Source: Brassica napus
Lineage: Eukaryota; Streptophyta; Magnoliopsida; Brassicales; Brassicaceae
Assembly: GCF_020379485.1 (NCBI RefSeq)
Contig: NC_063452.1
Location: forward strand, 38,144,650 to 38,208,649
Direction of reading: 5' to 3'
DNA: 64,000 nt
Part shown: positions 21,779 through 32,400 of the stretch, one piece after another
How the letters are laid out: every line of letters begins with the position of its first letter
Numbering within the stretch: position 1 is the first letter of the stretch
Notes under the pieces: generated by a model
Told to the model about the DNA's origin: nothing
What the model saw: the letters and a program-made list of their open reading frames with translations, nothing else
Database searches by the model: none
Translations under genes and position numbers: made by a program

Positions 21779-24030
21779 ACCAGACCCTAGCGCGATATGA
21801 ATTTTTCAGTTTTTAATTATTTATTTCATTAAATGATGTATTTGTAATATTCGTTCATATTATATTCATTAAGTAAATTTTTTTTTTTTGCATCTTAAAC
21901 TATCTATTTTTTACGAATGTGTGATATCATATAAAAATACATAAAAAATGAGTATATAGAGTTAATTAAATAATTGTATAAACAAAAAATTTTCTTTTGT
22001 GTGCGATATCAAATAAATAATGATCCGCCCAGTTAACAAAAATCATGATTTTTTTTATGTGTAATTTTTTTATTTTGATCATTTCCTTGAAACTATATTA
22101 AATTTTACATATTTTAATTAGAATATTTTTAATATCTTTACCTTTTTATTTGAAATGCAACTCAATATTTTTTAAAAAAGTATAACAAAATATTTAAAAA
22201 ATATTTTTAGAATTTGTTTGAAAAATATGAAAATTACATTTTAAATTAAAATTATCCTAAAATATGATAAGTTTTGATGTAAACGAAAACTCAAATTATG
22301 TCAAAAATAAGTATATTCAATGATAATAACAATTTAAATTGATTACTTTTAAAAAAATATATATTTACAAAAATATTGTTTGAAAGAAAATTCATTTATC
22401 TTCCAAATATAAAATAAAAATATAATAATTAAATAATAAAAAATATAAATAAAAACCATAAATTTAGCAAATGACAACTGAATTATATTATGCTAAAATT
22501 TTATTTCTAACAATTTAGCAAATGACAAATGAGTTATGAGCAAATAATACCATATAATGTTTAAAAACATAGCCATTCTTAATTTTTTTTGAATAAATAA
22601 TTATTTTTAAATTTAATCAACTGAAAATAATATCAGTACAATTGTGTGAGTCAAATTCTAGTTTTATTGATGCATGTTATATATTAGTGTTGCATGTTTT
22701 AGATAACATTTTAATGATGCACGTTTTTTAAAATCTCCATTATTAAAATTATGCACGTAAAGATAACTCATGAGTTTTTGTTGTTGATTATTTTCAGTTT
22801 TTAATTATTTATTTTATTAAATGATGTATTTGTAATATTCGTTCATATTATATTCATTAAGTAAATATTTTTTTTTTGCATCTTAAACTATCTATTTTTT
22901 TACGAATGTTTGATATCATATAAAAAAAATGAGTATAGAGTTAATTAGATAATTGTAAAAACATAAATTTTTCTTTCGTTTGCGATATCTTATAAATAAT
23001 GATCCGTCCGGTTAACAAAAATCATAATTTTTTTTATGTGTAATTTTTTTTTATTTTGACCATTTTCTTAAAACTATATTAAATTTTACATATTTTAATT
23101 AGAATATTTTTAATATCCTTACCTTTTTATTTGAAATGCAACTCAATATTTTTTAAGAAAATTATAACAAAATATTTAAAAAATATTTTTAGAATTTGTT
23201 TGAAAAATATTAAAATTACATTTTAAATTAAAATTATCCTAAAATATGATAAGTTTTGAAGTAAACGAAAACTAAAATTATGTCAAAAATAATTATATTC
23301 AATGATAATAACAATTTAAATTGATTATTTTTTAAAAAAAAATACATTTACAAAAATATTGTTTGAAAGAAAATTCATTTCTCTTTCAAATATAAAATAA
23401 AAATATTATAATTAAATAATAAAAAAATATAAATAAAAACCATAAATTTAGCAAATGACAATTGAGTTATATTTTGCTTAAATTTTATTTCTAACAATTT
23501 AGCAAATGACAAATGAGTTATGAGCAAATAATACCATATAATTTTTAAAAACATAGCCATTCTTAAATATTTTTTGAATAAATAAATATTTTTTAATTTA
23601 ATCAACTGAAAATAATATCCGTACAATTGTGTGAGTCAAATTCTAGTTTTATTGAGCATGTTATATATTAGTGTTGTATGTTTTAGGTAACATTTTAATG
23701 ATGCACGTTTTTTAAAATCTTCATTATTAAAATTATGCACGTAGGGATAATTCACGAGTTTTTTTTGTTGATTAAATGACATTATGTCGAAATTTATTTA
23801 AGGATATTTCATTAATGTAACTGAAAAAGAAAAACAATAAAATATGAAGTTTAAATTCACTTAAGCATATTTTATTAATGTAACTGAAAAGACAAGTAAT
23901 AAATTAAGCAGTTTTATTCGTTTTAGGATATTTCATAAATGCAACTGAAAAAGACAAGCAAAAAAATAAGCAGTTTAATTAATGAAGTATGAACATTTTC
24001 AAATGGGTACTTCTCTTTTAATAATATAGA
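21779..24030 (-). mobile_element. non-autonomous Helitron in the ArgJ intron
   Basis: On the minus strand the 5' end is TCTATATTATTAAAAGAGAAG (24030), preceded by A, the standard start of Arabidopsis-type ATREP Helitrons. The 3' end is GCGCTAGGGTCTGGT (21779), finishing in CTGGT, which fits CTRRT with a GC-rich stretch before it. It carries no Rep/helicase. Inside are three units of about 62 bp (23795-23990, AGGATATTTCATAAATG-like) and a large tandem duplication. Confidence 0.7.
21807..23775. repeat. 988-bp tandem duplication inside the Helitron
   Basis: The segment beginning CAGTTTTTAATTATTTATTT starts at 21807 and again at 22795, and the two copies stay alignable to about 23770 with scattered substitutions and small indels. 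No coding potential was seen; the sequence is very AT-rich. Confidence 0.88.
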
Positions 24031-24273
24031 TGCAAACTAAAAACCTGTTTCCACAACATTCAGGTAGAGAAATTGGAGCTGCTGATATGTTACCAAACGC
24101 CTCTTCCATGGTAGTTGCCACTGCGAACGCTCTTAATTTTCTCCGGTGAGACGCCACAAAGCTCTGAGACATGGAACAAAACTCGAAAGTGTCAAACTTT
24201 TCTTGTTTATTGGCGACCAATCACATGCTGAGGGTAAATGGCTGACCTTTGGCGTGAAGAAATGGGGAAGCTT

Positions 24274-25810
24274 TGAAACACCCGCCCCTTCCCCATTTCC
24301 AACCGGGATTCCTGGGCGCGGGGTTTAGGACACACATATCTACTTTCCCGACATCTCCGTGTGTCCCGTTTCTGGTCCCATGAGTTTCAGGTGCGTTTCC
24401 TTTCTTACCATTGACATTTCCACTTATAGTTCTGCAAAAAGGAAGAGGGAAAAAGAAGGGTGAGTATGAATACTCAGTGAAGCGATTCTAGACCAGTCTC
24501 CCCCATGAGCTTTTATACTGCTCAATGCGAAACGAGAACCGACTAGTCACTACACCCATTTCTTACTAGCTATTAAGGTTTCTTTTCACGAAAAACAAGC
24601 AATGCAATGAACTCAGTCATCACTCAATTCACCCAATTCGGTTTATTATTTAAGACTCCAGTCATCCTAGAACTCTAGGACCTACACAGCTCAAGCGGAC
24701 CAACCCTCCCCTTTTCTTGCTGCATTCCTGTGGAGCCGCCTGCCCTGGTACACTCGGCATCCGGTTCCCTTGGATGTAGTCTATACCCTTTGCAGTGTAT
24801 TACGGCCCCTTCCCGCCAAGACTCGGCGTGACTCAATCTTACCGGCGCCTCTATTCTTAACCTGCCGTTTTTGAACGCTACGGCCGCCGCGTTTTCCCAT
24901 ACTCCCCACCAGTCCCTCGGTGGTTCGTATTCCATTTCTATTCATTTTCCATATTCCCCACCAGTTCCTCGGTGGCTCGTATTTCAATCATTTAACTTTT
25001 CCTTTTTCTTTTCATTTCCTTCTCCTTAAACCCTTAAACTCTTTCTTACTTTCCTTTTTAGACGCCACCCGTTCTCGGTGTCACACTCAATCCATTTAGA
25101 AATCATTCATAGATATCCTATCATTCATCTAACCAGACCGGTTAACATTTCTCTTATGATCCTACGTTCATTTCTCAAAACTAACCAACCTAGCTCTCAA
25201 TCACAACCACAGATCTTCAACCAATCAACAATCAATCAATCATCAACACACCAGTTTATTTAGAATCTTAAATCAGTATGAGGGTTCTAATGCAATATGG
25301 TCTATCAACCTAACCACAACCAGGATCTAATCAATCCTAGATTCACATTCAACAATATAGAAGAACACGAAAGAGATCTGGGTAGAACACCTCACCTTAG
25401 CCTAGATCTGGATCTGGACCTGAGAATAGAGGGTAAGAGAAACGGGATCTGAGGTCTATGACACCACGCGGCCACCACCACCACTCGCGGCTGTACACGG
25501 CGAGGAGAGAGAGACGTGGCCGAGAGAGAGAGAGGGAGGCGCGGCGAAGAGAGAGAGAGAGGAGAGACGCGGCGAAGAGAGAGAAGGAGGAGAGAGGCGG
25601 CGCGGGAGAGAGAGAAAGTCGACGGCTAGGGCTTTCAGTCTCCGGGAATTCTCTGCAGGGCTTCGCTTCTAAACTTCTGATGAGAGGTAAAGGAGGTGGG
25701 GGCTTGCTTTTATAATGTGAGGAAAGGGAAACCCCTAGGGTTTTCTAGTTGGGATGTAGAGAACCCATTAGCCTTTAAAAATTTAATTGGGCTGGTTTTG
25801 GGGTGTTACA
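24274..25810 (-). mobile_element. solo LTR (Tekay-like) with perfect target duplication
   Basis: Read on the minus strand it begins TGTAACACCCCAAAACCAG (25810) and ends GGGCGGGTGTTTCA (24274). The 5-bp target duplication AGCTT is perfect (24269-24273 and 25811-25815). It contains a TATA-like TTATAAAAGCAAG, then a leader with GA/CT-rich repeats (25500-25620). It is the same family as 17247-18883 in opposite orientation. It separates the ArgJ exon 1 region from its upstream leader. Confidence 0.85.
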
Positions 25811-26204
25811 AGCTTGATGAAGGATGAGTGAGTATGGTAACATGAATTTCATCTTCTTTCTTGAGATCGTCGAGCTCGAATTGACGCCGCCACCGGAGAA
25901 GGAAGAATGAGAGTGAGGTGTTGGCAGTGATGAGAGCATCGTAGCAGCGGCAAGGCGGAAATCTCCAGTTGCAACACCATAGCAATGGGGTTTCAGTCAA
26001 TCTAAGCAAAGTGGAAGCAGAGAGGAAAAGGAAACGACTTTCTTTTGTCGAAGTTGAAGAAAAAAACCCAGATTAGAGAAATAAGTTAAACAATGGAGGA
26101 GAAGGAAGATGGAGAGAATGAGTTTTTTTTCTATGAATTAGAATGAATGATTTTTTTTTCTTTGTAAAGAGGAAATAAAAATTCTGCAAGTGACAAAAAG
26201 CTAA

Positions 26205-26427
26205 AATTTTGGTTAAGTGTTTTGCCTCTAAAATGATTTTCCCGCTATAGTAGTACTTTTTGGGCTTTATTTCGTGAAAATATTTAATAGCGCGAATTTA
26301 ATGCTACGATAGAATTATAATCCGAATTTTGACATTTTAGTAGCAGTTAATAAATTCGTGCTACCGCAAACTATTACCAATACTCATATTTCTTATACTA
26401 CTATCAATACTCATATTTTTTGTAGCG
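26205..26427 (-). mobile_element. terminal fragment of a second CACTA A-family element
   Basis: 26205-26427 aligns with 4545-4750: AAGTGTTTTGCCTC, TATAGTAG, TAGCGCGAATTTAA, TTTTAGTAGCAGTT, TGCTACCG, ending in CAATACTCATATTTTTTGTAGCG. The terminal GTAGCG replaces the expected GTAGTG. The partner end was not found, so the element is truncated or the other end has decayed. The ArgJ fragments lie directly inside this end, so capture by the CACTA element is possible but unproven. 25811-26204 holds only a short frame without a start codon. Confidence 0.65.
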
Positions 26428-26859
26428 AGGTTAGGTAAATGAATTACCTACTTGGTGTGAACAAGAGAATAATCTTGTTCAGGTGTTTAGTTATAAATAA
26501 AGTTGTTGGATAAATCTTCTTATCTTATTCTGCTGCTTTTAAAGTGGAATCAGTGCTCTAATTAATGATCTTGCTCAAGTACGTCTTTGTGCTTATAGAG
26601 AAAATAACATAGCATTCCGGTCTGTTTTATTGCACATTTCATCTCTCTAGGGTTATTTCTGTTTATCTACCCGAAGATTGGAGTCTGGAACTCTTATTCT
26701 ACACTATTCCTCTGATCATACTGATGCAAGAACTATATAGACGAACTTATCCGACAATATTGTTCCACACACATAACATCTAATTGTTTCATCAACTACT
26801 TAACCTTGTATGGTTGGTTAGTATAAAAATGTTAAATTATGTGAATCAAATGAATAATA

Positions 26860-27103
26860 CTCCCTCTGTTTTTTTTTTTAAATGGCGTTATAGCAATCTT
26901 CACACAGATTAATGCATCCAATACAATACCATTTCTAATATTCATTAATTGATTATCTTGTATCATAAAACACATAGGAATAGATTAATATAGGGTAAAA
27001 CATGGTCTTTTGTCACTATAATTTGCCTTGTTTTCTGTAAAACATCAACTATATTGAGACAAAAAAATTGTTCCAAAATGTCATTTAAATAAAAACGGAG
27101 CAT
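26860..27103. mobile_element. degenerate Stowaway-like MITE
   Basis: After a TA, the left end reads CTCCCTCTGTTTTTT and the right end AAAAACGGAG, the typical Stowaway inverted ends. The right end has lost the final GGAG-TA. Size is about 240 bp; no coding. The preceding stretch 26428-26859 shows no gene. Confidence 0.6.
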
Positions 27104-27144
27104 AATTTAACACGTACATATATATATATATATATCACATAAAA

Positions 27145-27723
27145 TAGTTACTGTATTTTTAGTGATCTAATTTAATGAACACAACCATTCAAATTTGGTT
27201 TCAAGTAAAATATAACTAATCACAAGTTTCAACTATTAAAGTACAATTATATTACAACTTAACTTTCTAATACAGTTTTCTAGGATGCAAGTATATATAA
27301 TGGGGAGCGGGCGATGGCAGTATATTAGCCATAATGATGGAGGTGCCCTTTCCCAAATTTTATACATATGGTGGGTATGTTCGTCCATAATACCAAATGC
27401 ATAATGTAGAACTGGACCGAACTGTAAAACCGAAAAGGAGAGGGATAGAGATATGCATGCCATAAAGCATGTTCAGACTTCAGTAGTTAAATAAGGAAAG
27501 TATACTCTGTGAGTCTATCACTGATTATTTAGAAAATGGTATGGAAATAAAAGAAGATGTTAAAAACACTTTGGAAACTTGGAGACGCCAAGTTCTTATT
27601 TTGAGTGAAAATTCAGTAGTATTAAACACTGGTCACCTACTCAAGGTTTAGATATATATATATTTGCATTATATGAGTCTTCGGTGGAACACAGAAAAAC
27701 TTAGGAGTAAAGTTTAGAGAGAG
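27145..27723 (+). promoter_or_regulatory. promoter and leader of the membrane micropeptide gene
   Basis: About 540 bp shared with 15333-16475 suggest a conserved upstream region. A TATATATATAT tract at about 27649-27661 could serve as the TATA element, some 65 bp before the ATG. The leader ends GAGAGAG just before the ATG. Similarity between two otherwise different loci is the main evidence; no known cis-element was recognised. Confidence 0.45.
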
Positions 27724-27912
27724 ATGTGGAAAGTTCTATTTTTCTTAGCTCTTTTTTTGGCTTTTGCTTACTGGTTTAGCTATGTAGTGCAGTACGTATG
27801 GATGGCCGTCCTGATGCGGCTGATGAACCTTGTGTTTCGTCTACTGCGAATGTGTGCTATCTTTGTTGCGACGTGTTCGCTGATGGTGTTTCTTTACTTT
27901 GTGTTCAGATGA
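27724..27912 (+). CDS. predicted 62-residue membrane micropeptide
   Basis: The frame starts MWKVLFFLALFLAFAYWFSY and ends LMVFLYFVFR, then TGA. Two hydrophobic segments are visible (about residues 4-32 and 44-61), joined by a short Arg-containing stretch (MRLMNLVFRLLRMC), so it is probably a two-pass or hairpin membrane peptide. It could also be inserted by an N-terminal signal anchor. No motif ties it to a known family, and I do not recognise it. An AATAAA signal lies at about 28096, after a poly-C tract. It is preceded by a promoter-like block that also exists upstream of another small ORF near 16482. In the second assembly copy (42659) the frame is broken by one-base indels next to the gap, which I read as sequence error. 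Confidence 0.5.
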   Translation: MWKVLFFLALFLAFAYWFSYVVQYVWMAVLMRLMNLVFRLLRMCAIFVATCSLMVFLYFVFR

Positions 27913-27991
27913 AGAAAACGCAACGAGAAGACAAGAAGATGGAAGATAATTAGTATATAAACATGAATGATCTTTCTCTTGTTTTTCATCT

Positions 27992-28013
27992 CCCCCCCCC
28001 CCCCCCCCCCCCC
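27992..28013 (+). repeat. C22 homopolymer in the micropeptide 3' region
   Basis: A 22-base C run lies about 80 bp after the stop codon; in the second copy the run is 21 (42934-42954). Confidence 0.9.
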
Positions 28014-28217
28014 ATATTTTTCAATTTGTTTCTTTTCATTCTTCTTCCACGTAATGTTTCAGTGTGTTAAAAAAATGATGTAAGATCTATCGGCGTAATA
28101 AAATTAGTGAATGGAAAAAACTATTAAAGAAAATTGCTCTTTTGTTTATTTATTGTCGAAAGAGTGGTTAAAAACCAAATAATCATGATAACTATGCTAA
28201 GCATTACGCTTAATCTA

Positions 28218-28982
28218 GGGTGAACCTCTAGATTCACTAACCAATAGTGTTTGAGTATTTGATATTTGATATCTTTTAAAAAGGAAACAAAATTAAATTT
28301 CCAAATAAGATTATATTTTTAAAATAAAACAATAAAAATACATAAAAATAGTTACAAAAAATAAATAAATAAATATTGTTAAACTGTTAGCAAAATACTA
28401 AATCCTATACCCTAAATCCTAAACTCCAAATACTAAATTATAAACCTTAAATCTTGGATAAACCGTAAACCATTGGAAAATTTTAAACCCTAAATCATAC
28501 ATTAAAAACTAAATCTTAATAACACTAAACCCTAAACCCTAAACCCTTGGATAAACCCTAAACTCTTGGATAAATCATAAACTCTAAATCAAAAATATTT
28601 AAAATTAAACCCTATAGTTTATGATTTATCCAAGGGTTCAGAGTTTACCCAAGGGTTTAGGGTTTAGTGATTAGGATTTAGGGTTTAGTGTTATTAAAAC
28701 TTAGTTTTTAATGTATGCATGATTTAGGGTTTAAGATTTTCCAACGGTTTAGAGTTTATCCAAAGTTTAAGGTTTAACGTTTACGGTTTAGAGTTTAGTA
28801 TTTTCCTGAAGACTTAACAATATTAATTAATTTATTTTTTGTAACTATTTTTATGTATTTTTATTATTTTATTTAAAAAATATAATCTAATTTGGATATT
28901 TAATTTAATTTCCTTTTTTTTAAAAGATATCAAATATCAAATACTCAAACACTATTGGTTGGTGAATCTAGAGGTTCACCCC
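28218..28982. mobile_element. fold-back element with long inverted arms
   Basis: The left end GGTGAACCTCTAGATTCAC and the right end GTGAATCTAGAGGTTCACC are perfect inverted repeats, and the arms continue pairing for about 380 bp each with small loops. The centre contains CCCTAAACCCTAAACCC-like motifs and their complements. No ORF. It resembles a fold-back MITE; superfamily is uncertain because no clear target duplication was found. Confidence 0.75.
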
Positions 28983-28999
28983 CAAAAATTTCTCATAAT

Positions 29000-29283
29000 T
29001 AAATGTAGAAGAAAAACAGCTAGAACATCCCGGATAAAGCACAAAAAGTTAATTACAAAAACCGAATATATTTTAGCGTTCAATTCAATTTAGAAACCGG
29101 CGATAAGCGGCGAATCCTTCTCTGTCTCCCGACATAATCTCCTCTGAGTTTTCGTCTGGATTATTCGGAACTCTGTCAAGTATGCATTTTCGTTTTCGTG
29201 TCCTTTTCTTATGATTCTTTGATGATCTGATTCTCGAGGTGTCCCTCTTTATTGTTTTCAAGGAAACTCCCGAAAATCAGGTG
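29000..29283 (+). other. leader-like host sequence before the copia insertion
   Basis: 29090-29190 has the GC and CT richness of a plant 5' UTR (GCGGCGAATCCTTCTCTG), then a possible donor (GTCAAG/TATG is weak) and an acceptor-like TTTTCAAG/GAAACTCC. The copia target duplication AGGTG lies at the end. Without the insertion the sequence would continue at 34205. No protein was recognised. Confidence 0.3.
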
Positions 29284-29431
29284 TGTAAGCTATAAGAAGC
29301 TTAAGGAAGATTGGAGAAGAAAATAACTTTTCTTATTAGACGTTTTACTATTTGCTTACAATGATGTCTAAGCTAAGATATATATATATATGAGTGAAGA
29401 GGGTCCTAGACATAGCCCTTTAGGGCACAGC

Positions 29432-32400
29432 TCAGCATGTGACAGCACATCCCATCAAGGGTTCAAAACGGTTGGATATGATCGCTTCCTTAGCTGGCAA
29501 CGCCGTACAAAGGCAGTGCTTTGGCGTCACATGAGTAGTATGTTTACTACCGTTGGAGGAAGGCACAGTGGACTTGATGGGCTGAGACTGATGGGCCGTT
29601 TGAGTCTTCAGACTTAGACACCCCCTCAAACTTGTGGTGGGAGGTGCCACAACACCAAGTTTGTCTCGCAAACTGCAGAAAGGAGCTTGAGCAAGGGACT
29701 TTGTAAAGATGTCTGCGAGTTGCTGAGCCGCTGGAATCTGGTTCACGACCAATGCACCCAAAGCTACCCTCTCACGAACATAATGAAAGTCGGTATCGAA
29801 ATTTTTTGAGCGAGTATGCAACGCAGGGTTAGCAGTCAAGTAGACAGCTGATAAGTTGTCACAGAACAGCTGAGGCGTATCAGGTAAAGAGATACCCATT
29901 TCTCCAAGAAACGACGCTAACCACTTTAATTCAGTCGCTGTTATTGACAATGTGCGGTATTCAGCTTCAGTTGATGACCGTGACACCGTAGGATGTCGCT
30001 TTGCAGATGAGGAAATGATGTTGGAGCCAAGAAACGTACACAGACCGCCAGTGGAATGTCGTGTATCACGACACCCTGCCCAGTCGCTATCACTGAATCC
30101 GTAGAGAAGGAAACCAGTCTTTGCATTAATCGTTAGACCTAGATGAGACGTGCCTTTGAGGTAACGAAGAATGCGTCTCAGGTTAGTGAAATCTGTGACT
30201 GTCGGAGCGTGCATCTTCTGACATACGTAGTTGACAGCAAATTGGATGTCAGGTCTAGTCAAAGTGAGATACTGGAGCTTGCCTGTGAGGCTTCGGAAAT
30301 ACGTCGGTTGATCAAACAACTTGTCTTGACCAAAAACTCTGTCTAGTTGCAGAGGCAGAGGAGTTAAGGTTTCATCACAACCCGCCATGCCTGCAATCTC
30401 TAGAAGATCTTTTGTATATTTCTCCTGACATAAGAACAAGCCTTCATCATAGTTGCAGAGGCAGAGGAGTTAAGGTTTCATCACAACCCGCCATGCCTGC
30501 AATCTCTAGAAGATCTTTTGTATATTTCTCCTGACATAAGAACAAGCCTTCATCATAGGTCTTGACTTGTATTCCAAGGAAGTAGTGGACTGGTCCCATG
30601 TCTTTCATACGGAACGTGCCATTGAGAGTAACCATTAGTCTCTGGATCAGTTGCTCGTTGTTACCCGTAAGAAGCATGTCGTCCACATATAACAAAAGGT
30701 AGATCACATCAGAGCCATGAAGATACACAAATAAGGATGGATCACCATGAGTGCATTTGAAGCCAAACTCTATCAAGAACGTTCTAAACTTATAGAACCA
30801 AGCCCGAGGAGATTGACGAAGACCATAAATGGCTTTTCGAAGTTTACACACATGATTAGGTTTCTCTGGATCAGTGAACCCCGGAGGTTGTTTCATATAC
30901 ACTGTCTCTTTGAGATCACCATGAAGGAAGGCGGTTTCAACGTCAAGTTGCTTGATGTTCCAACCCTTAACTGTAGCGATGTGAAGAACGGATCTGATCG
31001 TTGCCGTACGTACCACGGGACTGTATGTTTCAATGAAGTCAACACCTTCTTCTTGCTGATTTCCTCGTGCCACTAAACGAGCTTTACGGTTCTTCAAAGT
31101 TCCATCAGCGTTGAGCTTAGACTTGTAGATCCAGCCGCAACTTATAGGCTCTATTGTTGGATCAGGAGGTACCAAGTCCCATGTGTTTGTTATCTCCATA
31201 TTCCCTTTTCTTTTCCCATTGCAGCAGTCCAGTTCGGATCTTGTAGAGCAGCGGCAACAGATTTTGGTTCAGGAAAGGCAGATTTGACACTCAGAAGGAC
31301 GTATCGCGGATTTGGTTTGCGAATTCCGTCTTTCCCTCGTGTAATCATAGGATGAACTGGAGGTGCTTCTTGAACAGGAGCTGCAGCAGGAGATAGAGGA
31401 GGAAAATCCTCATCGGAGAATAAGGAAGCAGTAGACTGTGGTGACGGCGCAGGTACCGGGGAGGGAGATAGCGGTATCTGAGGGTGTTGTTGTTGTCTCA
31501 GAGGAGCAATATACTCTTCAAGGACCACAGACTCTGCTTCAGTTACTTGATTGGTAAGAAACTCTGATTTCCAAGCTTTCAAGAGAGGGGTTCCTTCATT
31601 GTGAAGAAACGACTGATACTCTTCTAGATATGGGAGCTTTGCTTCATTGAGCAAGACATGTCTGCTTATATATACGCGAGCACTTGGAGGATGTAAGCAT
31701 CTATAACCTTTGTGTTTCTCACTGTATCCTAGAAACACACAGTGCAAGCTTTTTGGATCAAATTTGTTCTTTGCGTATGGCTTAAGAAACGGGTAGCAAC
31801 TGGTTCCAAACACTCGGAGAGAAGAATACACTGGTTTCTGTTTGACGAGAGCTTCATACGGACTGATGTTACTAGGGAGAACAGAAGATGGTAGCATATT
31901 GCTTAGATAAGTCGCAGTGAGGAAGGCATCTACCCAGAGTTGTTGAGGTACTTTGTTGTGAAACATCAAGGATAAGCCGAGCTCAGTCACATGTCGATGC
32001 TTCCTCTCAGCTAAACCGTTTTGCTGAGGGGTGTGAGGGAATGCATTTGATGTTTTATACCACAATCAACCAAGTATTGAGTGAGCTGGTTGCTTGTAAA
32101 CTCACCGCCACCGTCGCTTTGAAAGATTTTTGTTTGAGAATCTAACTGATGTTCAACCAACTTCTTAAAACTCAAGAAAACAGAAAAAAAAATCTGATTT
32201 CAATCTCAAAGGGTACAACCAAGTATATCTTGAGAAGTGATCAACAAATACAGCATATAACCTAAACCCCTGAGTTGAAACAAATGGAGAGGGCCCCCAG
32301 AGGTCACAATGAACTCTTTCTAAAGGTTTGGTAGCTACAAAATCCGAAGTTGAGAAGGGAAGACGACTAAACTTGCCAAGCTGACACGCCTCACAGAACT

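Larger units (their letters stand above)
21588..24172 (-). pseudogene. argJ: ArgJ-like (glutamate N-acetyltransferase) pseudogene, first exons only
   Basis: Exon 1 on the minus strand (24172-24045) encodes [20 protein letters not shown], then [11 protein letters not shown], matching the end of the chloroplast transit peptide and mature N-terminus of plant ArgJ, an ornithine/arginine biosynthesis enzyme. The exon ends AACAG/GTTTTT, a clean donor, but a small deletion just before it shifts the frame. The intron holds a 2.25-kb Helitron. Exon 2 starts after TTGTTTAG at 21712 and encodes [20 protein letters not shown], then [19 protein letters not shown]. Homology stops at 21588, so the catalytic autoproteolytic site and the rest are absent. 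A solo LTR (24274-25810) sits just upstream. Retained intron borders argue for a DNA-level copy, not a retrocopy. Identity rests on remembered ArgJ motifs. Confidence 0.75.

Noticed and set aside
28381..28800. Interstitial telomere from CCCTAAA-like repeats
   Set aside because: Repeats are short, irregular and mirrored on both arms of a fold-back element, so they belong to that element.
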